The translations under genes were made by a program, and so were the position numbers. Positions 1 to 5,340 of a stretch of 8,306 nt of DNA are shown in pieces. Position 1 is the first letter of the stretch. Every line of letters begins with the position of its first letter. Source of the DNA: Soonwooa sp023440705 (GTDB taxonomy: Bacteria; Bacteroidota; Bacteroidia; Flavobacteriales; Weeksellaceae); assembly GCA_023440705.1 (NCBI GenBank), contig JAEXRP010000095.1:1-8306 (forward strand), written 5' to 3'. The notes beneath the pieces were generated by a model. The model worked only from the letters and a program-made list of their open reading frames with translations, ran no database searches and was not told where the DNA came from.

Positions 1-695
1 GTTCTATATCTTTCATTGGCTATACTTGCACTGTAAGATGTTTTAGCTTTCAAAATAATTTCATCTTCTTTCGAAAGAATTATTTTGTCGACTAAAGTAT
101 AAATGTCCTCGTAAAAGTGAAGTTTAAAATTTCCACACCTTAAAATATTATTTTTTTTATCAAGATATTCGATAATTGCATTTGTTCCATTTTTAATGGC
201 TTCAATTTGATAGTAAATATCAATTTTATATGAACTTGTTTCCTTAGTTTTATAATGAATTTTAATTTCAGTTTCAAAATCGTTCATTTGATTTTCAACT
301 TGTCTGACTAATTCGAAGTTTTTATCATTGCTTAATTCATGCAAAATTTTAAAGGTTGCAGTTCTGGTAAAATTATTTTTTTCAATATCCGAAAGTGAAT
401 TAACTTTTGTGGAATCTATTCCAAAATCAATATACTTTATTCTTTTGTCAATATTTCTATTTGATATTAATATTTCATTCTCTTTTAAAAATGTTGTGAA
501 ATTTATATAAATATGGTCATATTCGTCATAAGAATATTCCAACTCATTTAGTTTCCTTGCGATTCTTTGTCCTATGAAATTTGTATCGTTTGTTGGAATG
601 AAAAGTTTACCCAATTGATGAGGCATACTTTTTCCCTCAATATTTTGAATTTCACTTTCGTAAAACCTTATGTCTTTCAAAATTCTGTTTGGCAT
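1..695 (-). CDS. Unrecognised protein, 5' part only (231 codons in window)
   Basis: This is an uninterrupted minus-strand reading frame from ATG at 695-693 to the window edge with no stop, so the C-terminus is missing. It begins MPNRILKDIRFYESEIQ and continues in a charged, lysine-, asparagine- and isoleucine-rich style typical of low-GC Bacteroidota. I see no signal peptide, membrane segment or known motif. An in-frame TAG (716-718) sits 21 nt upstream of the ATG, so this is the furthest start available. A second ATG at residue 24 (MPHQLGKLF) is possible. The start lies 23 nt from the conserved AAC of repeat 1, so the gene is the upstream end of the next cassette in the array. I do not recognise the family. 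The coding assignment rests on an open frame of 695 nt in very AT-rich DNA and on the cassette position. Confidence 0.8.
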   Translation of the reverse strand, partial: MPNRILKDIRFYESEIQNIEGKSMPHQLGKLFIPTNDTNFIGQRIARKLNELEYSYDEYDHIYINFTTFLKENEILISNRNIDKRIKYIDFGIDSTKVNSLSDIEKNNFTRTATFKILHELSNDKNFELVRQVENQMNDFETEIKIHYKTKETSSYKIDIYYQIEAIKNGTNAIIEYLDKKNNILRCGNFKLHFYEDIYTLVDKIILSKEDEIILKAKTSYSASIANERYR

Positions 696-718
696 CGCGG
701 TTTGAGTTAATTGCAGCT

Positions 719-903
719 AACGGAAAAAGTATTGGCGAAGTGCGGGCTTAATTTGAATGAATGTTCAAGTTCAGACCAAGCGGAGCCGATGCTTTTTCAG
801 ATTGTCTAAATTATGAAAAAAAACAATATGAAAAGCAGCGGCGGATAAATAATTCTACTTTTTCTACTTTATATTTAACCCCGCATTTTGCCAATACAAT
901 GTT
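719..903. repeat. attC-like cassette repeat 1 (185 nt)
   Basis: The first of four copies. Its outer arms are AAC, a GGAAAAA spacer, then GTATTGGCGAAGTGCGGG (starting at 719), and CCCGCATTTTGCCAATAC, an AAT spacer, then GTT (ending at 903). They pair over GTATTGGC and TGCGGG. Inside are a small hairpin (TTGAA 753-757 with TTCAA 764-768) and a larger one (785-805 with 823-842, GCCG.TGCTTTT..CA.ATTGT). The flanking cores differ: GCAGCTAAC on the left belongs to the partial-gene cassette, and GTTGTGCGATCG on the right belongs to the SIR2-HerA cassette. The copy is much more GC-rich in its arms than the neighbouring genes. It is close to copies 3 and 4 in the middle section. Confidence 0.85.
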
Positions 904-915
904 GTGCGATCGTGC

Positions 916-2658
916 TTATATTTTTGATTGATTTCTTAAACCTATTACAGCATTTTTAATACTCTGTTTCTCTTCTTCGCTAGACCATTCTTGCCAAAAA
1001 TTAATAGTTGCACTTTGTGGTTTTATGTTAGGTTCTGAGATATTAATTCGTGTCGGTAGTAAAGAAGCATCACCAACTACTAAAGCTTCTCCAATGTCAA
1101 GAATTGGTAAAGAATCCGTTAATCCGGCAAGGTTATCAGGTAATAGTTTCTTTATAACAGCTTGGTCATCTGCATTTGACAAACGTAATGAAATAAAATT
1201 ATTGCATTGACTCAAAACAGTTCGGTTAACTTCTGATGGTCTTTGACTAATAACGGTTAAATTGACACCATATTTTCTACCTTCTTTTGCTATTCTTTCA
1301 AAATTTTTCAAACCTAATTCAGATGCAGAGTCTTGATTTGTTCGTTCGGGAATGTATAAATGTGCTTCATCACAAAATAAAGCGATAGGATGTCTATTTT
1401 CTTTATTTGTCCATTGTTGTACTGAGAATATTAATCTTGAAATCAGTCCAATTACTAAGGGAAGTACATCAGAAGGAACTTCCGAAAAATCAATAATTTT
1501 TACACCCGAATTTTTATTTTGACATTTAGAACCGTGCATTAAGGCTTCACAAAACTCATAAATCCAATCAATATTATTTTCATCATCTGTTACTTGAAAC
1601 AAAAAACCTAATCTTTTGTCTTGTGATTTAGCTTCCAATCTTTGGATGAAACGGGATAATTTTCCATTAAAATCGCCATTTTTACCAGCGGCAGTTGAAC
1701 CAGCAACTCTTTCTGTGTCAAGTCTTTTTAATTCTGTTAGAACGGAGGTAATATTATAAGGGATAGGACTATCAATGGTAATATTTCCTTTAAATGTTTC
1801 ATCACCGATAGAATCTAGAAATGAAATTTTTTCATTGAATACAGTTCTAGAAAAAACCATTGCTTGATTTGGTGCATTACTATCACTTCGGTCTAAGAGC
1901 ATTGCCAACATTTCTTCATATGTTAACAACCAATAAGGTATCATAAGTATACCATTGGCTAGTTTGTTTTCTTTGGTTAAGTCAGATGGATTTGCAATTT
2001 TAAACCTTTGTATACCTTGAACATCAAAATTGTCTGAACTATATTCTCCATGAATATCGAAAAGAATTGTGTTTGCCATTGGCAAAGTCGCTATTTGTTC
2101 AATAATTTTTGCCACACACCATGATTTTCCAGAACCTGTACTTCCTACAATTACAGCATGGCGTTGAAATAATTTATCGCCATCTAAAAATGCTTCCGCT
2201 TCTTCGTCAATTGAATATTTTCCAATTGATAATGGGGTTTTAATTTCTGAACTTGTAGTAATTGCTTTCATGAAGTTGGTTATGTTTTCACCAATAATTT
2301 GAAAACACCTAGCATCAATTTCTGGAACAGAATCAAGAGTTCTTTTAAAAACGTTATGCTTACTTCCGACTTTGTCAAAAAAAGTTCCTATTAAGTTTAC
2401 TTTTACAATATTTTCTGTAAGTAAAGCTATGTTTAAACCATCTTCAGAAGAAGCTTCTTCATCTGAAATTTTTCTTGTTATTTTATTGATGATGCCAATC
2501 AATAATTGTCCAGCCTTTGAACTTTCAACGGCTAATAAGTGATTGACTTGTAATTTTCTGAGATTTTCAATTTTGTCTACTTTAACTATAATCGTTGATG
2601 TGTCAACACTATAAACAGTTCCAATGTCGGAGTTATCTTCAAAAGTAAATATGCTCAT
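916..2658 (-). CDS. herA: HerA-like hexameric ATPase of a SIR2-HerA defence module
   Basis: A 580-aa P-loop ATPase of the HerA/FtsK group (helicase HerA-central/DUF87 type). The N-terminal ~110 residues look like the small beta-barrel (HAS-barrel) region of HerA proteins. Walker A is GSTGSGKS (172-179), Walker B is ALFCDEAH (426-433, D430/E431), followed by RIAKEGRKYG (455-464, candidate arginine finger) and VISQRPSEV (469-477). All are characteristic of HerA. The start lies 2 nt after the stop of the SIR2 gene, so the two are surely co-transcribed and probably translationally coupled. In known SIR2-HerA systems the two proteins form one large complex that depletes NAD+ and/or cuts DNA on phage infection, and HerA supplies the hexameric ATPase. 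The stop codon lies only 12 nt beyond the GTT of repeat 1. All key residues appear intact. Confidence 0.88.
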   Translation of the reverse strand: MSIFTFEDNSDIGTVYSVDTSTIIVKVDKIENLRKLQVNHLLAVESSKAGQLLIGIINKITRKISDEEASSEDGLNIALLTENIVKVNLIGTFFDKVGSKHNVFKRTLDSVPEIDARCFQIIGENITNFMKAITTSSEIKTPLSIGKYSIDEEAEAFLDGDKLFQRHAVIVGSTGSGKSWCVAKIIEQIATLPMANTILFDIHGEYSSDNFDVQGIQRFKIANPSDLTKENKLANGILMIPYWLLTYEEMLAMLLDRSDSNAPNQAMVFSRTVFNEKISFLDSIGDETFKGNITIDSPIPYNITSVLTELKRLDTERVAGSTAAGKNGDFNGKLSRFIQRLEAKSQDKRLGFLFQVTDDENNIDWIYEFCEALMHGSKCQNKNSGVKIIDFSEVPSDVLPLVIGLISRLIFSVQQWTNKENRHPIALFCDEAHLYIPERTNQDSASELGLKNFERIAKEGRKYGVNLTVISQRPSEVNRTVLSQCNNFISLRLSNADDQAVIKKLLPDNLAGLTDSLPILDIGEALVVGDASLLPTRINISEPNIKPQSATINFWQEWSSEEEKQSIKNAVIGLRNQSKI

Positions 2659-2660
2659 GG

Positions 2661-3683
2661 TTATTTTATTACATAATTTATAAATTCATCGAATGACCAA
2701 ATGTTAGATTCTTCAATGATAGGTTCTTCAAATCTAGATGAATATATTCTTGTTTGATTTTCTCCAGCTTTTTCAAATAGAAAATAGTTTTTGCAATTAT
2801 TTTCTATAATAGATTGTTTTGTTTTATCAGTTAAAGTTCTAGCTAATACAATTATAGGCTTGTCATTCCTAATTTGGTCTATTAATTTGGGTTGAAAATG
2901 ACTATCATTAAACCCGTATCCAACACAAAAAAAACTTTTTGAAGATTCAATTACAGAATCTGCTTTTGAAAAAATTGTGCGATATGGTTCCATGTGTGTT
3001 TCCTCGTATTTTGAAACACCTGGTGTTACAATTGAAGGAATAAAGCCTTGAGGAATAGTTTTTCTCAAGGGAAATTGATATTTTATATCTTCATGAGATT
3101 TAAACCAATCTAATGAACCATGAACTTTTAATATCTCTATAATACCTGCATATCCATGTAAATTAGCTGGTAATATTCTAGAAATATTTGTATTTGATTT
3201 TCCAATATAATTTTGAGTAAAAGTATTGTTTATATATGCATTAATCTCACTAGATGCATATTCAACGATTCTATCATAATTTGTAGTAATAACTGAAACT
3301 TTATGATCAGAAGTTTTTATTAAATGCGAGAGTAAATCTTTTAAAGGTAAATTATACTCAGAAGTCAAAATTTTATCATATGCCTTTAGGTCTGCATTAT
3401 TAATACATTCCCATGTTTTAGAAACAATGGTATTTACTACATTTCTAGTAACTTTAATTTCCAATAAACTAGCTTCTAAATCTTCAGTTTCATCAAATTT
3501 TTCAACGAATGAGTTAAATGCTGTTTTGTCTGCATCTTCATCAAATTCGCAATTTTCTTTTATGTAAGTTCCCAAATCAAACATTCCAGGAATTTTATAA
3601 GGAACAGAAGCTCCACTTCCTAAAATTATAGTTGGAACATTATTTATCCATTTTTGAATAAGTGAGAGTAGTTCTTCGGTCAT
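2661..3683 (-). CDS. SIR2-domain NADase, antiphage effector of SIR2-HerA
   Basis: A 340-aa cytoplasmic SIR2-family protein. Visible motifs are IILGSGAS (19-26, the NAD-binding glycine-rich loop), VITTNYD (131-137, with the conserved N135 and D137), KVHGS (186-190, with H188 as the likely catalytic histidine) and FFCVGYGFNDSHF (251-263, equivalent to the GYSxxD motif of prokaryotic SIR2 defence proteins). I see no zinc-binding cysteine quartet, which points to the NAD+-hydrolysing defence branch rather than protein deacetylases. Its partner HerA follows after 2 nt. The start ATG sits 37 nt from repeat 2 and has only an A-rich leader and no clear Shine-Dalgarno site, as is normal for Bacteroidota. 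Known relatives cause NAD+ depletion and abortive infection. That role here is inferred from the gene pair. Confidence 0.87.
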   Translation of the reverse strand: MTEELLSLIQKWINNVPTIILGSGASVPYKIPGMFDLGTYIKENCEFDEDADKTAFNSFVEKFDETEDLEASLLEIKVTRNVVNTIVSKTWECINNADLKAYDKILTSEYNLPLKDLLSHLIKTSDHKVSVITTNYDRIVEYASSEINAYINNTFTQNYIGKSNTNISRILPANLHGYAGIIEILKVHGSLDWFKSHEDIKYQFPLRKTIPQGFIPSIVTPGVSKYEETHMEPYRTIFSKADSVIESSKSFFCVGYGFNDSHFQPKLIDQIRNDKPIIVLARTLTDKTKQSIIENNCKNYFLFEKAGENQTRIYSSRFEEPIIEESNIWSFDEFINYVIK

Positions 3684-3720
3684 ATTTTTTTAGCAGAATA
3701 TTGGTTTTAGCATGTCGCAC

Positions 3721-3906
3721 AACGGAAAAAGTATTGGCGAAGTGCGGGCTTTCGAAGAACTAAAAGTTCAAGAACGACCAAACGGAGCCAATATTTTTTC
3801 AATGGAACTAAATTAAACAAAAATGTGGAATTGAAAAGTATTGGCGGCTAAATATTTCAAATTTTTCAATTTATACCTTAACCCCGCATTTTGCCAATAC
3901 AATGTT
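3721..3906. repeat. attC-like cassette repeat 2, divergent centre (186 nt)
   Basis: The outer arms are nearly identical to the other copies, but the middle ~130 nt is clearly different. The small hairpin becomes GAAC/GTTC around a TAAAA loop. The large internal stem becomes GCCAATATTTTTTCAAT (3787-3803) against ATTGAAAAGTATTGGC (3830-3845). Both arms changed while pairing was kept, which argues that the folded form is selected. Cores: TCGCACAAC (3715-3723) from the SIR2-HerA cassette, and GTTGTCTGCAG (3904-3914) from the DUF2188 cassette. Confidence 0.85.
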
Positions 3907-3918
3907 GTCTGCAGTTAT

Positions 3919-3951
3919 AAAAAAAACTGAATCTCAATAAGAAATTCAGTT
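3919..3951 (-). terminator. Rho-independent terminator after the 225-aa gene
   Basis: On the minus strand this is an 8-bp perfect stem (AACTGAAT / ATTCAGTT, plus-strand 3925-3932 and 3944-3951) with an 11-nt loop, followed by a run of eight T residues (A-run 3919-3926 on the plus strand). It begins 24 nt after the stop at 3975 and ends just before the core of repeat 2, so it is inside the cassette. It is the only obvious intrinsic terminator after a cassette gene in this window. Confidence 0.7.
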
Positions 3952-3974
3952 AATTAGTGCTAATTTGTTCTTTT

Positions 3975-4652
3975 TTAAGCTGCGTCCCAAATTTTAATAA
4001 TTTCTTTGCATTCTTTCTTGTAAGAACTTATTAAATTTTTCTTTGCATTTGAATTTGAAATAAAGCCATTTCCAAAAATATCAAGGGAAATACAAAATTC
4101 AGGAAGAACAATTTGGTTTTCTGTTGCAACATTTTTTTCTAAATAATTGCAAATTCCAGAAGCAATAATTTGCTGTTGTTCTGAATCAAAAGAATTGGAT
4201 TTTGAAACATGTAATTTAATTCCCCCAAGAACCTCTTTTCCGTCAATGATTGTTTTGAAAATTATTTCTGGAGAAATTATTATTGATACTCCATAAACAT
4301 CAATTGCATTTTTAAAATCTTTGGGGTTTAAGAACTCAATACTCTCATTTCTTAAAATTTTTGGAATCTTAAGAATTAAAAATTTCTCAAGTGCTTCAAT
4401 CGAAACCGATTTATCACTTGATTGCCTTTTAGAGTTCGGAACTCTATCTGATAATTTCTTTAGAGCATCTTTTATATGAACTAAAGAACCATTATCTTTT
4501 AGAGTTTTTCTAATTCTTGCTTTTGCAAGTTGATAATAAGCTATTCTGAAAAGATTTGGTTTCTTTTGTTGCCTAATTATCCTTAATTTTTTTGCATCAG
4601 TTGCCTTTATGAAATCAGCATACTGATTAATTGAAATAATACACTTCTCCAT
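3975..4652 (-). CDS. Unrecognised 225-aa protein paired with DUF2188
   Basis: A soluble, lysine-rich 225-aa protein. The N-terminal ~75 residues are strongly basic (KKLRIIRQQKKPN at 21-33, then KARIRKTLKDN at 44-54), suggesting nucleic-acid contact. The C-terminal half is a mixed alpha/beta region with VYGVSIIISPEI (119-130), DGKEVLGGIKLHVSK (137-151) and a helix IIASGICNYLEK (162-173). The stretch ISPEI...GGIK is loosely like a PD-(D/E)xK nuclease core, but the D/E-x-K signature is not present, so I do not claim it. The start is 3 nt after the stop of the DUF2188 gene, preceded by AAAAGG. The intrinsic terminator follows directly. The two genes form a self-contained cassette operon. Function is unknown; a defence-related role is only a guess from the neighbours. 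Confidence 0.82.
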   Translation of the reverse strand: MEKCIISINQYADFIKATDAKKLRIIRQQKKPNLFRIAYYQLAKARIRKTLKDNGSLVHIKDALKKLSDRVPNSKRQSSDKSVSIEALEKFLILKIPKILRNESIEFLNPKDFKNAIDVYGVSIIISPEIIFKTIIDGKEVLGGIKLHVSKSNSFDSEQQQIIASGICNYLEKNVATENQIVLPEFCISLDIFGNGFISNSNAKKNLISSYKKECKEIIKIWDAA

Positions 4653-4655
4653 AAT

Positions 4656-4877
4656 TTAACCTTTTGGAGGAAAACTATCATTTCCATAAGAATCTTTTGC
4701 TCTTATCTGACCATTTTTCCCGTGTATTAATAATTCAGTTTGCAAATTTTTTGCAACTGTTTTAGCAATATTAATTGCTTCCTTTTGCGTATCAACGACT
4801 CTATACGCTTTTGAACTATTGGAAGTTTTTACATTCCAACTACTCCCATTCGGAGTAACATGTACTGTTTTTTTCAT
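4656..4877 (-). CDS. DUF2188-family small protein
   Basis: A 73-aa protein with the whole DUF2188 pattern: MKKTVHVTPNGSSWNVK at the N-terminus, a central helix TQKEAINIAKTVAKNL (30-45), and the C-terminal strand pair around ELLIHGKNGQIRAKDSYGND. The family is common in mobile and accessory DNA. Its biochemical role is not established, and such a short fold is often an accessory or regulatory partner. The next gene starts 3 nt downstream, so they are an operon. Upstream is a 265-nt leader that is unusually long for this array. TTTGTTAAC (4880-4888) sits right at the start codon and recurs, inverted, at 4944-4952, a hint of autoregulation. Confidence 0.88.
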   Translation of the reverse strand: MKKTVHVTPNGSSWNVKTSNSSKAYRVVDTQKEAINIAKTVAKNLQTELLIHGKNGQIRAKDSYGNDSFPPKG

Positions 4878-4936
4878 AATTTGTTAACTTTTTAAATGTT
4901 AAATACTGTTAAAATAATCTTAAAAAAGCACCAAAA

Positions 4937-4967
4937 TTTGTTAGTTAACAAAATGTTTTTACCTTTG
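4937..4967 (+). promoter_or_regulatory. Bacteroidota-type promoter on plus strand with overlapping operator
   Basis: TTTG (4937-4940), a 19-nt spacer, then TACCTTTG (4960-4967) match the Bacteroidota -33/-7 consensus (TTTG, TAnnTTTG) exactly. A perfect inverted repeat TTTGTTA-GT-TAACAAA (4937-4952) covers the -33 box, so a regulator bound there would compete with RNA polymerase. It points away from the DUF2188 gene, toward repeat 3. No clear minus-strand promoter with both boxes well spaced was found. TAnnTTTG matches exist on the minus strand at 5063-5070 and 5081-5088 but lack a well-placed -33. Confidence 0.55.
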
Positions 4968-4973
4968 CACACT

Positions 4974-5046
4974 CAAACGGTCAAGTTTTAGTGTTAAAAA
5001 ATGCTAAAAAACATAACTTTGGTGCAAATTAGCACTAAAGTTTTTT
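4974..5046 (+). ncRNA. Possible short RNA of about 70 nt in the DUF2188 leader
   Basis: The plus-strand promoter ending at 4967 should start transcription near 4974. A terminator-like hairpin follows: TTTAGTGTTA (4987-4996) pairs with TAGCACTAAA (5030-5039) over 10 bp with one G-U, and is followed by GTTTTTT (5040-5046). TGCTAA (5002-5007) could instead pair with TTAGCA (5029-5034), competing for the same right arm, as in an attenuator. An alternative is a 59-codon frame 5001-5180 starting MLKNITLVQ that runs into repeat 3. It has no recognisable motif and its end is encoded by the repeat, so I doubt it is a protein. The start point is estimated from the promoter. Confidence 0.35.
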
Positions 5047-5142
5047 CACGCCAATACTATGCCAAAAATATCTTTTCTGACAAATTTACTTTTTTAGTGA
5101 CAAATGTGGTTATTTGTGACGGATTGTCATATAATTGCAGAC

Positions 5143-5326
5143 AACGGAAAAAGTATTGGCGAAGTGCGGACTTAATTTGAACGATTGTTCAAGTTCAGAA
5201 CAAACGGAGCCGATGCTTTTTCAGATTGTCTAAATTAAGAAAAAAACAATATGAAAAGCAGCGGCGGATAAATATTTCTACTTTTTCTACTTCGTATTTC
5301 ACCCCGCATTTTGCCAATACAATGTT
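5143..5326. repeat. attC-like cassette repeat 3 (184 nt)
   Basis: Same architecture as repeat 1, with outer arms AAC...GTATTGGC...TGCGG and CCCGCATTTTGCCAATAC...GTT. The small hairpin is a perfect TTGAAC/GTTCAA with loop GATT, and the large internal stem carries GCCGATGC / GCAGCGGC. Differences from repeats 1 and 4 are scattered single bases, including GCGGACTT where the others have GCGGGCTT. Cores: GCAGACAAC (5137-5145) on the DUF2188 side and GTTATGTGCAG (5324-5334) on the ATPase-nuclease side. Confidence 0.85.
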
Positions 5327-5340
5327 ATGTGCAGTTGTTA

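Larger units (their letters stand above)
4878..5142. other. Long leader region between DUF2188 gene and repeat 3
   Basis: A 265-nt AT-rich non-coding stretch. Besides the promoter and hairpin listed separately, it has three spaced TGTTAA words (4882, 4897, 4907), a direct repeat TGACAAAT at 5078-5085 and 5098-5105 (20-bp spacing, about two helical turns), and ACAAAT/ATTTGT (5100-5105, 5112-5117) inverted around 6 nt. Such spacing suits a DNA-binding regulator, but no regulator is identified. Confidence 0.5.

Noticed and set aside
328..510. Plus-strand frame of 60 codons
   Set aside because: It lies opposite the long minus-strand frame 1-695 that continues through the whole region, and it has no motif or promoter.
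719..903. Repeat as a MITE or simple transposon end
   Set aside because: A MITE would show target duplications unrelated to cassette limits. Here the flanking bases match across each cassette, not across each repeat.
4119..4430. PD-(D/E)xK nuclease domain in the 225-aa protein
   Set aside because: The strand order is suggestive, but the expected D/E-x-K is absent (GGIK), so the sequence alone does not support it.
5001..5180. Plus-strand 59-codon frame starting MLKNITLVQ
   Set aside because: Its last third is encoded by the leader end and repeat 3, it overlaps a terminator-like hairpin, and it shows no known motif. It is kept only as an alternative to the short RNA.
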